In this document: positions 7,465-16,101 of the stretch, one piece after another
Layout: each line of letters starts with the position of its first letter
How positions within the stretch are numbered: the first letter of the stretch is position 1
Assembly: GCA_965223815.1 (NCBI GenBank)
Contig: OZ245019.1
Coordinates: 1,922,001-1,986,000 of the forward strand
Direction: 5' to 3'
Origin: HKST-UBA178 sp965223815
Lineage (GTDB): Bacteria; Pseudomonadota; Gammaproteobacteria; Chromatiales; Chromatiaceae
DNA: 64,000 nt
The notes under the pieces: model-generated
Told to the model about the DNA's origin: nothing
The model's input: only the letters and a program-made list of their open reading frames with translations
The model's database searches: none
Program-made: the position numbers and the translations under genes

Positions 7465-9267
7465 CTAATTAGCCAGTTCGAACACAGTCAGAGTACCGCC
7501 CAACTGGGTATAGTCTTTGAGGGCAGCGTAACCACCCACTGCACCCAGACCATCGGTGGGGTTGGTCAAGCCTGCGGCCATGCCGATACCAGCCCAGCCA
7601 CCGAGGCCGGAATATACCGCCACATACTGCTTGCCGTTGTGCATGTAGGTATTAACGTTGCCGATGATGCCGGAGGGGGTCTTGAATTTATACAATTCTT
7701 TCCCCGATTTGGCATCTACCGCCTTGAGGTAACCCTCAAGTGTGCCGTAGAAAACCACGTCTCCAGCGGTTGAAAGTGCGCCGCTCCAGACCGAGAAGGG
7801 CTCGGGTATGGACCAGACGATTTTTCCTTTATCCGCATCCCAGGCAATAAAATTGCCAAGGTGATCGCCACCCGGGGCCGGGTACATGCTCAGCGTTGCA
7901 CCCACATACGGTTGTCCTGCGGTGTAGGTGACCCGGAAAGGTTCATAGTCCATGCAGACGTGGTTGGTGGGCACGTAGAAAAGGCCTGTCCTCGGTGAGT
8001 ACGTGGCCGGTTGCTGATCCTTGGTACCCAAAGCTGCGGGGCAGATGCCCGTAGTGTTGACATCCTCTCCGTTTTGTTCCGTGGAGTACTTCGCGACAAC
8101 CTGCGGACGCCCGGTTTTCATGTCGACGTGAGTGGCCCAGTTTACTGCGGGATCATATTTCTCTGCGACCAGCAACTCGCCGGTAACACGATCCATGGTG
8201 TAGGCGAAACCGTTGCGGTCAAAGTGCACCAACGCTTTGCGCATCTCACCTTTGATTTCCTTGTCAACGAGGATCATCTCGTTGATACCGTCATAGTCCC
8301 ATTCATCATGGGGTGTCATCTGATAGACCCACTTTGTCATACCCGTATCTGCGTCCCTAGCCCAGATCGCCATGGACCAACGGTTGTCGCCGGGACGCTG
8401 AAGCGGGTTCCAGGTGCTGGGGTTGCCGCTGCCGTAATAGACGAGATTCAATTCAGGGTCATAGGAGAACCAACCCCAGGTAGTTCCACCGCCGATCTTC
8501 CACTGGTCGCCTTCCCAGGTGTTCGTCCCTGAGTCCTTGCCTACGGGTTCGCCTAAATGGGTGGTCTTTTCCGGATCCATCAGCGTATCGGAGTCTGGGC
8601 CCATGGAGTAGCCACGCCATGCCAGAGAGCCGTCTTTGATGTTATAGGCGGACAAATGACCACGGACACCGAATTCGCCGCCAGAGATACCCACATACAC
8701 TTTATCGTTGTAGACCATCGGCGCGGCTGTAGAGGTCTCACCTATTTTCGGGTCGCCGTTAACTGCGGACCAGATCAGTTCACCAGTCTTCGCATCCAGG
8801 GCCACCAGGGTCGTATCAGCCTGTGAGAGAAAAATTTTCCCGTCACCATAAGCGAGACCGCGGTTAACCGTGTCACAGCACATTACGGGGATAACACTGG
8901 TATCCTGTTTTGGTTCATAGCGCCAAATAATGCGACCGTCATTGTTGAGATCCAGGGCGAATACTTTATTGGGAAAGGGTGTATGGATGTACATCACATC
9001 ACCGATTACCAAGGGGCCGCCCTCGTGGCCGCGCAGCACGCCAGTTGAAAAGGACCAAGAGACCCGAAGATTGCCGACATTCTCCGCGTTTATCTGATCT
9101 AGTGTGCTGTACCGGGTGTTAGCGTAGTTGCCATTGGGCATTACCCATTCGTCCGCGTTTTCCTGCATCTTCAAAAGTTCAGTATTGGCGAATGCACTTC
9201 CGCCTGCAGCAAGCGCGGCAGACACAGTTATGCATGCCGCCATAACTTTTCTATTGGTTGTTACCAT
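7465..9267 (-). CDS. xoxF: Lanthanide-dependent PQQ methanol dehydrogenase XoxF
   Basis: 600 residues from the ATG at 9267 (AGAGG nine bases upstream; an in-frame start at 9288 adds seven residues without need). The signal peptide ends at GGSAFA-N. Eight-bladed quinoprotein propeller with the vicinal disulfide pair CC at about residues 140-141 (MCCDTVNRG), the PQQ-stacking Trp region TTWGWFSYD, and the catalytic block DEWDYDGIN at about 322-328. The second Asp of WDYD is the extra lanthanide-coordinating residue that separates XoxF from calcium MxaF, where Ala stands there. Oxidises methanol, and possibly formaldehyde, in the periplasm. The closing GGTLTVFELAN and the GIGMAAGLTNPTDGLGAVGG block look like XoxF5. 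No mxaF is in the window. Confidence 0.95.
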   Translation of the reverse strand: MVTTNRKVMAACITVSAALAAGGSAFANTELLKMQENADEWVMPNGNYANTRYSTLDQINAENVGNLRVSWSFSTGVLRGHEGGPLVIGDVMYIHTPFPNKVFALDLNNDGRIIWRYEPKQDTSVIPVMCCDTVNRGLAYGDGKIFLSQADTTLVALDAKTGELIWSAVNGDPKIGETSTAAPMVYNDKVYVGISGGEFGVRGHLSAYNIKDGSLAWRGYSMGPDSDTLMDPEKTTHLGEPVGKDSGTNTWEGDQWKIGGGTTWGWFSYDPELNLVYYGSGNPSTWNPLQRPGDNRWSMAIWARDADTGMTKWVYQMTPHDEWDYDGINEMILVDKEIKGEMRKALVHFDRNGFAYTMDRVTGELLVAEKYDPAVNWATHVDMKTGRPQVVAKYSTEQNGEDVNTTGICPAALGTKDQQPATYSPRTGLFYVPTNHVCMDYEPFRVTYTAGQPYVGATLSMYPAPGGDHLGNFIAWDADKGKIVWSIPEPFSVWSGALSTAGDVVFYGTLEGYLKAVDAKSGKELYKFKTPSGIIGNVNTYMHNGKQYVAVYSGLGGWAGIGMAAGLTNPTDGLGAVGGYAALKDYTQLGGTLTVFELAN

Positions 9268-9994
9268 AGTCTTGAACCTCTTTCGCATGGTGCGTAATTG
9301 ATAGAGACTGGTCCTGAGATTTTTAGGGCCATCGGTATACCTGCACTGCGGCAGTCACCGAACGACTTAATTGATGCTGTAACTGCGAGACTACGCATTT
9401 TTCCCTAGCGCTGTTCCGGGACTCCTCTCCGATTTACATTTTTTGAAGCACCTCCCGGGTTTTCGTAGTCAGTCTCCCCGAGTGGTAATGTGAGAAAAGC
9501 AACTTATGTGCCATTGGTGGAAAGTTTGGTATCTGCGAACAGGGTGTGGCGGCTTAAATTAATCGCGGTGCTTTATCATTGGGGATTTACCAAGTTCAAT
9601 AGTGAGTTATATCAATGCACTAGAGGGCTACTTGCCAGGGTCAACAGGGTTGAAATCCGACATGTTTATCGATTTGGTCCACTCTCCAGGTCATATATCT
9701 CTCAGATTGGCGCGCCTTGAAAGCGGTAGATGTCGATAACTTTCATGGTTCATTTCTCAACTATTGCTGTAATGGTGTGTCACACATGAGACACCTTTAC
9801 AGCAGGTTGCGCGGTCCCCGAGAATGCGCCGGCTTGTCTCCGGGAAGGGGTGAATATCGGTGTAGGCAAAGTGCCTAGATTCTGCTGGCAAACCATCAGT
9901 CAGTGCACCGGTACTTTTCCTGGATGACGCACCATTACTAGTCTGGATTCTGATTCCGGTAGGTTTTGGTATCGTTGGTGCTGTCAATTTTCTT
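9268..9994. other. xoxF upstream region without a recognisable gene, abutting the IS256-type element
   Basis: About 730 bp. The part next to 9267 must contain the xoxF promoter; I could not fix boxes. A plus ORF at 9490-9720 has no family resemblance and no good ribosome site. Near the IS end (from 9866) one plus frame reads a short membrane-like segment (APLLVWILIPVGFGIVGAV) that runs into the element; it may be the rest of a gene interrupted or cut by the IS, but this is weak. Confidence 0.4.
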
Positions 9995-10007
9995 GTGCAC
10001 ATTTTTT
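9995..10007. repeat. Left terminal inverted repeat of the IS256-type element
   Basis: Thirteen bases, GTGCACATTTTTT, identical to the complement of 11311-11323. Defines the outer left edge of the element. Confidence 0.75.
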
Positions 10008-10030
10008 ATCGGAGCGGTCCCGGGAATTGG

Positions 10031-11242
10031 TCAGGCAATAGAATAGATTGCCTCTTTGTCCATCTCTTCAAGTAGTTTCATGTCCATGTATTTCCTTGTG
10101 CCCCAGTTTGTCGCTGAGACATGTCGAAGCCGAGCGGCGACCAACATTAATGCCGAATGGCCGTCGGGGAACGCGCCAATCACTTTAGTTCGACGCCTGG
10201 CCTCTTTCAGCAACCGCTCCATTGGATTATTGGTTTTGATCTTGAGCCAATGCTGGGAGGGATAGGAGTAGAAACTGAATGTCTCATGAATGTTGTGCTC
10301 CACAAGTTCTGCCGCAGTCCTCAGCTTCATTTCCTTGAGTTTGTCGACTACCCCTGTTGCCTTCTCCTCTGCCGCCTCACGGCTCTCCTGAGCGTGAATA
10401 GCCTTTAGCATGGCAGCGACTTCACGTACTTTGTTTTTAGGCACATGAGAGAACACGTTTCTGTAGAAATGAACAGCGCATCTCTGCCAGTCAGCCTCCG
10501 GAAACACTTCTGAAGCTGATTCCACAAGTCCGAGGCAGGCATCTGAAATAATTAGCCTGACGCCCTGCAAGCCGCGATCCTTCAGGTGCTTAAGAAACCC
10601 CAACCAGCCGGATTTATCCTCCTTGTGGCCTTCCTGAACGCCCAAAATACGGCGGAAACCGTCCTGGTCGACTCCAATTGCTGCCAGGACGGAAACATTT
10701 TTGACCTCTCCACCCCAGCTGCGTTTGAGCACAATGCCGTCCAGGAATACATAAGCATATTTGCCTTCAATTTGCTGTTTGCGCCAGCGCTCGATGTGTT
10801 TATAGACCTTCTGATTAAGCTTGGAAACCGTGCCCGAGGATACCCGAGTACCCCACAAAGCCTCTGTGATATCCTCCACGCGACGCACAGAAACCCCGGC
10901 CAGGTACATCTGAACGATGGCTTCCTCGATGGAGATATCTCGGCGTCGATAGCGCTCGATGATAGCCGTCTCGAACGTCTGCTGGCGTAATCTGGGCATT
11001 TTCAGTTCGACCTCACCAGCCTTTGTGTGAAATTTCCGTTTGTAGTGGCCAGCTCGGGTATCTATTCGATCTGGCGAGTGCTCATAGCGCTGAGCATTGC
11101 ACATCTCGTCTGCTTCAGCATCTAGCATGGCGTTCAGGGTTTCCTCGACGGTACCTCTGACCATCTCTTCCAAATGTCCGCGTATCTCACCCTCGTCAAT
11201 CCTGATAACCTTGCTAAGCCCGTTCGTGGTATCTTTAGCCAT
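10031..11242 (-). CDS. IS256-family (Mutator-type) transposase
   Basis: 403 residues, full length for the family. The DDE catalytic residues are visible: D in YVFLDGIVLKR (near 167), D in LIISDACLGL (near 234) and E in NNPMERLLKEARRRTKV (near 343), plus the typical AGVSVRRVEDITEALWG segment and the insertion-domain CAVHFYRNV motif. The start at 11242 gives MAKDTTNGLSK. No frameshift is seen, so the enzyme may be active. It is antisense to nothing and unrelated to the metabolic genes around it. Confidence 0.95.
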   Translation of the reverse strand: MAKDTTNGLSKVIRIDEGEIRGHLEEMVRGTVEETLNAMLDAEADEMCNAQRYEHSPDRIDTRAGHYKRKFHTKAGEVELKMPRLRQQTFETAIIERYRRRDISIEEAIVQMYLAGVSVRRVEDITEALWGTRVSSGTVSKLNQKVYKHIERWRKQQIEGKYAYVFLDGIVLKRSWGGEVKNVSVLAAIGVDQDGFRRILGVQEGHKEDKSGWLGFLKHLKDRGLQGVRLIISDACLGLVESASEVFPEADWQRCAVHFYRNVFSHVPKNKVREVAAMLKAIHAQESREAAEEKATGVVDKLKEMKLRTAAELVEHNIHETFSFYSYPSQHWLKIKTNNPMERLLKEARRRTKVIGAFPDGHSALMLVAARLRHVSATNWGTRKYMDMKLLEEMDKEAIYSIA

Positions 11243-11310
11243 GGTGGTCCTCTTTGGTTTGTACAGTGGTTTGGCAATTACTGTTTTAACAAACCGGGGC
11301 CACCCCCTTC

Positions 11311-11323
11311 AAAAAATGTGCAC
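11311..11323. repeat. Right terminal inverted repeat of the IS256-type element
   Basis: Complement of GTGCACATTTTTT. A separate small palindrome ACGTAAA-AA-TTTACGT (11322-11337) begins at its outer edge. Confidence 0.75.
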
Positions 11324-11668
11324 GTAAAAATTTACGTTATCGTATCGTTTGTTAGAAGGCCGTCCGGTAACGGTTTGTATCCATTGACTGAGTGCCTCTA
11401 AGCCGACGACTCTGCCGTCGAGCACACCGAAATGTACTGCCGGGGGTAGCAACCAGAATGAGGGTGTTGTCCTGTTTCCGCTACGTAGGTGGGACACCCG
11501 CTGCGATTACGACCTACGTTGAGTGCTGTTACAAACGATTTCTCAGTCGAGTGTTATGGCAGGTTGAGGGATTAACGGTCACTGGGGACGATACAAACTA
11601 CCCAGCCTGCAGCGGGTTGGACCGAGTGAGCGTTATCGGGATTCTGTGACAATGGCCGAACTCTGTAC
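11324..11668. other. Gene-free stretch between IS256-type element and pqqE
   Basis: About 345 bp behind the pqqE stop. It begins with the palindrome at 11322-11337. Short ORFs on both strands have no family resemblance. I see no clear terminator for the pqq operon. Confidence 0.4.
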
Positions 11669-12793
11669 TCATACCGACAACTTGCGGGAATTGCGCATGT
11701 TGCGAAACACCAGGGGTTTGCTATCTCTCCGGTTTACCGCAGCCGCTGCCAGAGATGACAGGTGCTCATGGTTGGGAGACTTGCTGCAGACGGGATCCGC
11801 GTTGCTTGCATCGCCTGTCAGCAAATAGGCCTGACAACGGCAACCTCCGAAGTCTTTGGCTTTTTCAGGGCAGCTGCTGCAGGGCTCCTTCATCCATTCG
11901 TAGCCCCGAAACCTGTTGAAATCTTCAGAGTGATTCCAGATCCATTCGACACTGTGATCTCTGACGTTGGGAAAACTGAGCCCAGGAAGCTCGGTGGCGG
12001 CATGGCAAGGCAGTGCGGTGCCATCCGGCGCGACGGTAAGGAAAACTGCACCCCAGCCATTCATGCACGCCTTGGGCCGCTGTTCATAGTAATCCGGTAC
12101 TACATAGTAGATCTTCATCTTGCCTTTGAACTTTTCCTGATACTCATGGGCTATGGCCTCTGCTGCCTGAACCTGTTCCCGGCTGGGCATTAACTGGTCT
12201 CGATTGTGGAGTGCCCATCCGTAATACTGCGTCGTTGCAAGTTCGACGTAGTCGGCTTCCAGTGAGTGGGCCAGTTCGAGGATCTCTCCTACCTGTCGCA
12301 GATTGTGACGGTGAAGCACAAAGCACAATACCATCGGGTAGTCGTACTTTTTCACCAGTCTGGCCATCTCCAGTTTGTGCTCGAAGGAGTCGTTGCGGGC
12401 GATGAAATTGTTTAGCTCCTCGTTGCTCGCCTGAAAGCTGACTTGGATATGATCCAACCCCGCCTCTTTGAAGGCCTTGATGCGGCCCTCGTCCATGCCC
12501 ACACCAGAAGTAAGCAGATTGGTATAAAAACCGAGTCTGGAGGCTTCGGCAATGAGTAGTTCCAGATCGGGTCTGACCAATGCCTCTCCGCCAGACAGCC
12601 CCAGTTGGACTGCGCCCATTGCCCGTGCTTCGCGGAATACTTTAAACCACTGTGCCGTGGTCAATTCCTCTTTGTAGCGGGAGATGTCCAGCGGGTTGGA
12701 GCAATAGGGACACTGCAGTGGACACTTGTAAGTTACTTCTGCAAGTAGCCACAGAGGCTTAGGTGGGGTGGTGCCGGATCCACTGTTTTTCAT
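11669..12793 (-). CDS. pqqE: PQQ biosynthesis radical SAM protein PqqE
   Basis: 374 residues. The radical SAM cluster motif is CPLQCPYC near residues 19-26, preceded by LWLLAEVTYK. The SPASM-type C-terminal cysteines are present (CMNGWGAV, LPCHAATELP, CSSCPEKAKDFGGCRC, and a final PVCSKSPNH). PqqE links the Glu and Tyr side chains of the PqqA peptide, with PqqD as chaperone. The start at 12793 overlaps pqqD by 35 bp, which is common when the two genes are translationally coupled. Last gene of the pqqABCDE operon. No pqqF-type peptidase follows in the window. Confidence 0.95.
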   Translation of the reverse strand: MKNSGSGTTPPKPLWLLAEVTYKCPLQCPYCSNPLDISRYKEELTTAQWFKVFREARAMGAVQLGLSGGEALVRPDLELLIAEASRLGFYTNLLTSGVGMDEGRIKAFKEAGLDHIQVSFQASNEELNNFIARNDSFEHKLEMARLVKKYDYPMVLCFVLHRHNLRQVGEILELAHSLEADYVELATTQYYGWALHNRDQLMPSREQVQAAEAIAHEYQEKFKGKMKIYYVVPDYYEQRPKACMNGWGAVFLTVAPDGTALPCHAATELPGLSFPNVRDHSVEWIWNHSEDFNRFRGYEWMKEPCSSCPEKAKDFGGCRCQAYLLTGDASNADPVCSKSPNHEHLSSLAAAAVNRRDSKPLVFRNMRNSRKLSV

Positions 12794-13043
12794 GGGCTAC
12801 GCTCAGAAAGGTATAGACGTCGTTGTCAAGATCTGTGCCGGGAAACTGTAACTTCAAATCCTCGATCAATGCGGCAACCTGTGTCTTGCCGTCACAGCGT
12901 TTGAGGATTTCACCAGCTGCCGTATTGAGTTTGACCATCCCCTCTGGATAGAGGATCACATAGCAGTCTTGTGCCTCTTCCCACTGTAAACGGAACCCGG
13001 AGCTGAGAGAGGGTATGTCGTCTGCGGAAAAAGCCTGACTCAT
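12759..13043 (-). CDS. pqqD: PQQ biosynthesis peptide chaperone PqqD
   Basis: 94 residues from the ATG at 13043, which overlaps the pqqC stop (ATGA); a longer in-frame start at 13103 lies well inside pqqC. The sequence shows the PqqD hallmarks: FRLQWEEAQDCYVILYPEGMVKLN followed by AAGEILKRCDGKTQV (read as two separate blocks) and a helical tail. PqqD binds PqqA and presents it to PqqE. The gene overlaps both neighbours, so expression is coupled. Confidence 0.93.
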   Translation of the reverse strand: MSQAFSADDIPSLSSGFRLQWEEAQDCYVILYPEGMVKLNTAAGEILKRCDGKTQVAALIEDLKLQFPGTDLDNDVYTFLSVAHEKQWIRHHPT

Positions 13044-13777
13044 GTTCCGACCTCGACGTTGTGATAAGGGGGCTTCTTCTCGATGTAGGCCATCCACATA
13101 CAATCGAGCATGGTCCAGAGTATATCCAGCTTGAACTGCAGTACTTCCAGCATCTTCTCTTGCTGCGCACGAGATTGATAATAGTCTAGCGTGATTTCGA
13201 GTCCGTGGATCACGTCGCGCCTGGCTTCCGTCAATCGCTTGCGAAAATAGCGGTAGCCGCGGTCATCGATCCAGGGATAGAGCTTGGGCCAATTGTCCAG
13301 GCGTTTCTGATGAATCGCGGGCGCGAATAATTCAGTGAGAGAAGAGCTGGCAGCCACCTCCCAGGGTTGCTGTCGGGCGAAATCGAGGTAGGCATCGATC
13401 GCGAACTTCACCCCCGGCAGCAGGAATTTATGGGATAGTAGATCTTCGCGTGCCAGCCCCACTGCTTCACCCAGCATCAACCAGGCTTCAATACCACCCT
13501 CATCACCCGCGACACCGTCATGATCGATGATGCGCTGCACCCAGTGGCGCCGAACTTCCCGGTGAGGACAGTTGGCCATGATTGCAGCATCTTTCATGGG
13601 GATGGTGGTTTGGTAATAGAAGCGATTAGCAACCCAGCCCTGGATGGCGGGTTTTTCCAGGCCGCCGCTGTTCATCATGACATGGAATTCGTGGTGGATA
13701 TGGTAGTAACGCTCTTTTTCCCGGAGCTTTTGCTCAAATTCCTGGCGGGTCCAAGGGAGAGATGATGTGGCAACCAT
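13040..13777 (-). CDS. pqqC: Pyrroloquinoline-quinone synthase PqqC
   Basis: 245 residues from the ATG at 13777, with GGAG six bases upstream and 13 bp behind pqqB; the family normally starts just before a PW(S/T)R(x)EFE motif, as here in MVATSSLPWTRQEFE. Helical haem-oxygenase-like fold; active-site pieces YYHIHHEFHVMMNSG, QGWVANRFYYQT and RIIDHDGVAGDEGGIEAW are all present. PqqC performs the final ring closure and eight-electron oxidation to PQQ. A longer frame up to 13870 overlaps pqqB and is not needed. Confidence 0.95.
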   Translation of the reverse strand: MVATSSLPWTRQEFEQKLREKERYYHIHHEFHVMMNSGGLEKPAIQGWVANRFYYQTTIPMKDAAIMANCPHREVRRHWVQRIIDHDGVAGDEGGIEAWLMLGEAVGLAREDLLSHKFLLPGVKFAIDAYLDFARQQPWEVAASSSLTELFAPAIHQKRLDNWPKLYPWIDDRGYRYFRKRLTEARRDVIHGLEITLDYYQSRAQQEKMLEVLQFKLDILWTMLDCMWMAYIEKKPPYHNVEVGT

Positions 13778-13790
13778 GCGCGCTCCGGGG

Positions 13791-14705
13791 CTAAAGTTCG
13801 AGTTCCATTCCGTCATGAGAGACTTCGATTCCAGCGTCTTCCAACAGGTGTCGCTCGGCAGACTCTTCATTGAGGATTGGGTTAGTGTTGTTAATGTGTA
13901 TCAATATCTTTCGGGTGTCTGTCAGGTTCGAGAGGATTTCCACCAGACCCCCTTTACTCGACTGATCCAGGTGGCCCATATCGCTTCCCAGCTTATTACC
14001 GATGCCAGCCTGAACCATCTCGTTGTCGGCCCACAAAGTCCCATCCATCAAAATACAATCCGCCTCCTCCAGGTAGCGCCTCACATGTTGTTCCAGTTGA
14101 CCTATTCCCGGCGCATAAAAAAGGTTCTTTCCGTTGGCTTTGTTCACCACACGAATACCGATGTTGTCTCCCGCAACAGTATTATGTCGGTGGGGAGAGT
14201 AGGGTGGGGCCTCGCTTTTCAAGGGCACACCGGTAAACTCCAGCCCTTCGGCCCCGGGAATCTCGAAACACGATTCGTCGGTCTCAATTTCATGCCAGTT
14301 CACTCCCCGGAAGTGCCCGAGAATATTGAAGATGGGAAAGCCAGAGGTCATGTCCTGCTGCACCGCACGGGTACAATAGATGTCCCAGGGTGCGGTGTGT
14401 TCGCGCAGCATGAGCAGTCCCGTGGTGTGATCGATTTGAGCATCTACCAGCACGATCGCGCAGATCCCCGTGTCCCGGATGGCTCTGCCAGGCTGTAGGG
14501 GAGGGAAAGATTGCAGCTGGGCACGAATGTCGGGGGAGGCGTTGAACAGCACCCAATCCACACCATTGGCGCTGACGGTAATAGAGGATTGGGTGCGGGG
14601 GGTAGCTTTTATACTGCCATCGCGTACACCCAGGCAATTGGGGCAGTTACAGTTCCACTGTGGAAATCCTCCACCGGCCCCGGAGCCAAGAATGTGTACG
14701 CGCAT
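13791..14705 (-). CDS. pqqB: PQQ biosynthesis metallo-hydrolase-fold protein PqqB
   Basis: 304 residues. Begins MRVHILGSGAGGGFPQWN followed by CNCPNC, the signature start and Cys motif of PqqB. Metallo-beta-lactamase-type metal motif variants follow (LVDAQIDHTTGLLMLRE; DQSSKGGLVEIL; LIHINNTNP). PqqB hydroxylates the diglutamyl-tyrosine intermediate before PqqC acts. It lies 136 bp behind pqqA, with a hairpin in between that may set the pqqA:pqqB ratio. Confidence 0.95.
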   Translation of the reverse strand: MRVHILGSGAGGGFPQWNCNCPNCLGVRDGSIKATPRTQSSITVSANGVDWVLFNASPDIRAQLQSFPPLQPGRAIRDTGICAIVLVDAQIDHTTGLLMLREHTAPWDIYCTRAVQQDMTSGFPIFNILGHFRGVNWHEIETDESCFEIPGAEGLEFTGVPLKSEAPPYSPHRHNTVAGDNIGIRVVNKANGKNLFYAPGIGQLEQHVRRYLEEADCILMDGTLWADNEMVQAGIGNKLGSDMGHLDQSSKGGLVEILSNLTDTRKILIHINNTNPILNEESAERHLLEDAGIEVSHDGMELEL

Positions 14706-14783
14706 GATTGTCGTTTAGATATCGCCAAAGGCTTGTGGTCCATCGTTGTATCCGATGGTTACCATGGGGAGGAAACGATCACC

Positions 14784-14828
14784 GCCGAACCGGGATTCTC
14801 CCAACAAGGAAAAATATCCCCGTTCGGC
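14784..14828 (-). terminator. Hairpin between pqqA and pqqB (attenuator-like)
   Basis: Arms 14784-14796 and 14816-14828 pair over 13 bp with one mismatch around a 19-base loop. It starts 14 bp after the pqqA stop. There is no T-run after it, so I read it as an attenuating or mRNA-stabilising structure, which would allow much more of the short pqqA message than of pqqBCDE. Such a pqqA-specific excess is known from other PQQ producers. Confidence 0.55.
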
Positions 14829-14841
14829 AGTTGATTGGGTA

Positions 14842-14916
14842 TTAGCGGTTGTTGATGTACAGGTTTATCTCGAAACCGAACCGCATGTCCTCATAAGCTG
14901 GGGTTGACCATTTCAT
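14842..14916 (-). CDS. pqqA: PQQ precursor peptide PqqA
   Basis: 24 residues, MKWSTPAYEDMRFGFEINLY followed by INNR. It has the invariant Glu-x-x-x-Tyr pair (FEINLY) that is cross-linked to make PQQ, the PAYEDMR-like leader and the GFE context of the family. The ATG at 14916 has GGAGAG five bases upstream. Longer frame starts upstream (to 15039) lack support. First gene of pqqABCDE. Confidence 0.95.
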   Translation of the reverse strand: MKWSTPAYEDMRFGFEINLYINNR

Positions 14917-15291
14917 ATTACTCTCTCCATCTCTGTTTGGTTGTTGGATACCGAAATTCGCTCCTGTCGTATCCGCGCATCGACGCTGCTGCATCCGTGC
15001 CTCCAAAAACTCGACACAGCTACCACTAAAGATAGGCAATTACTATGCCACTAAGTTCCGTGTTGACACTGGCGATTGCAACGGGTTCGGTGGGGGCGGG
15101 AGTGATATCCTCTGCAGCCCCCTTGATTGTTGGGTTTTCGCCTCCGGCGGGCATGCTGGACAAATAGCAGTGCCGCACCCCGTGGGGCAGGGAAAAGCAC
15201 CACTGAAATAACTTCAGGTTGCATATGATGCCCTGGACATCGATGCACTGTGTCACCAATGAAACACCTGTGGTGGCTACAGCATGTTACA
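14917..15291. other. pqqA leader region between fhcC and pqqA
   Basis: About 375 bp between the fhcC stop and pqqA, both on the minus strand. It presumably contains the pqq promoter, although read-through from fhc is possible. Apart from a possible tiny plus-strand ORF (15045-15167) I see nothing assignable; the minus frames here have no family resemblance. Confidence 0.45.
15045..15167 (+). CDS. Possible small hydrophobic protein, 40 residues
   Basis: ATG at 15045 to TAG at 15167, reading MPLSSVLTLAIATGSVGAG and then a second hydrophobic part ending PPAGMLDK. It could form one membrane helix. It runs antisense to the probable pqqA leader. The upstream AGG is weak. No homologue comes to mind; it may be chance. 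Confidence 0.2.
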   Translation: MPLSSVLTLAIATGSVGAGVISSAAPLIVGFSPPAGMLDK

Positions 15292-16101
15292 TCAGCTGGA
15301 TACCAGGATCTCACCCCGGCCATCGCATGCCAGGTCACCAACCCATCGCTGAACCCCAATATCGGTGGGAAACTCTAGCCTGGGAAAATCCTTGGCCAGG
15401 GTTTTTTTCAGTAGCGTCAGAAAGCCTAAATTCTGTTTACCATTGTAATTGAAGGAAAGCGGGAAATTTTGCGGCTCCCTGGCCAGTAACAGGCTTCCCC
15501 GGCGCATTTCCAGACCGCAGTGATGACCAACTTCCCCCAAAATAACAATGGTTCCCGCCACCATCCGCGAGGCGGTGTAGTCTCCCGCATTACCCTCGAT
15601 CACTATGATGCCGCGCCGCTGCCGGTCTCCCACCCGGTCTCCGGCTTTGCCCCTGACGTGGATACGCCCGCCCCTCATAGCCCGGCGCTCCCCTGCTGCA
15701 GCACCACCCAGGAGATCTCCCGCATCCCCTTCTATGGTAATCAGCCCCCCAGACATGGAACTACCGCTAAGTATTCCGCTGTTGCCAGTGACTTGGATAC
15801 GTCCCCCCATCATCCGGCGGCCGAGATAGGCGCCTGCATGGCCTTCTACCAGCACTTTACCCCTGTCCAACGCAGTACCTATACCGTCGAGCTTGTCGCT
15901 CTCGGCTTGAATCACGATATGTTCCGTATCGTTGCCGCTGACCTCGAACAGTTCCCCGGTCTGCAGTTCTAGATTACCCAGACGCAGCGGAATTTCCGCC
16001 ACCTGGCGAGCCGTCATCGCCGCCAGATTGAGCGGGGTGAAGGGGCTCATATCCAATCGCTGGGCGGGTAGCGACCGCAATCTAAGGGTTAGGGCGCTCA
16101 T
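15292..16101 (-). CDS. fhcC: Formyltransferase/hydrolase complex subunit C
   Basis: 269 residues, GltB-C-terminal-like beta-helix. The glycine-rich repeated strands are plain: GRKVLVEGHAGAYLGRRMMG-type, GGRIQVTGNSG, GGLITIEGDAGDLLGG, RGGRIHVRGKAGDRVGDR, RGIIVIEGNAGDYTASRM, each about 18-20 residues. This is the FwdC/FhcC family. In methylotrophic bacteria FhcABCD moves the formyl group from H4MPT to methylofuran and hydrolyses it to formate; subunit C is structural. Four-bp overlap with fhcD. Confidence 0.93.
   Translation of the reverse strand: MSALTLRLRSLPAQRLDMSPFTPLNLAAMTARQVAEIPLRLGNLELQTGELFEVSGNDTEHIVIQAESDKLDGIGTALDRGKVLVEGHAGAYLGRRMMGGRIQVTGNSGILSGSSMSGGLITIEGDAGDLLGGAAAGERRAMRGGRIHVRGKAGDRVGDRQRRGIIVIEGNAGDYTASRMVAGTIVILGEVGHHCGLEMRRGSLLLAREPQNFPLSFNYNGKQNLGFLTLLKKTLAKDFPRLEFPTDIGVQRWVGDLACDGRGEILVSS

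Larger units (their letters stand above)
9995..11323 (-). mobile_element. IS256-family insertion sequence, about 1.33 kb
   Basis: A complete Mutator-type transposase gene (10031-11242) is bounded by inverted repeats whose outer 13 bp are identical: GTGCACATTTTTT at 9995-10007 and its complement at 11311-11323, with weaker similarity continuing inwards. The flanking eight bases (9987-9994 and 11324-11331) do not match, so no target duplication is visible. This suggests an old insertion or a rearrangement through the element. It separates xoxF from the pqq genes. Confidence 0.85.

Noticed and set aside
9490..9720. 76-codon plus ORF upstream of xoxF
   Set aside because: No good ribosome site, no family resemblance, lies in the probable promoter region.
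9866..9994. Membrane-like frame next to the IS256-type element as a real gene
   Set aside because: Only about 43 codons before the element, no start or ribosome site; mentioned only as a possible remnant.
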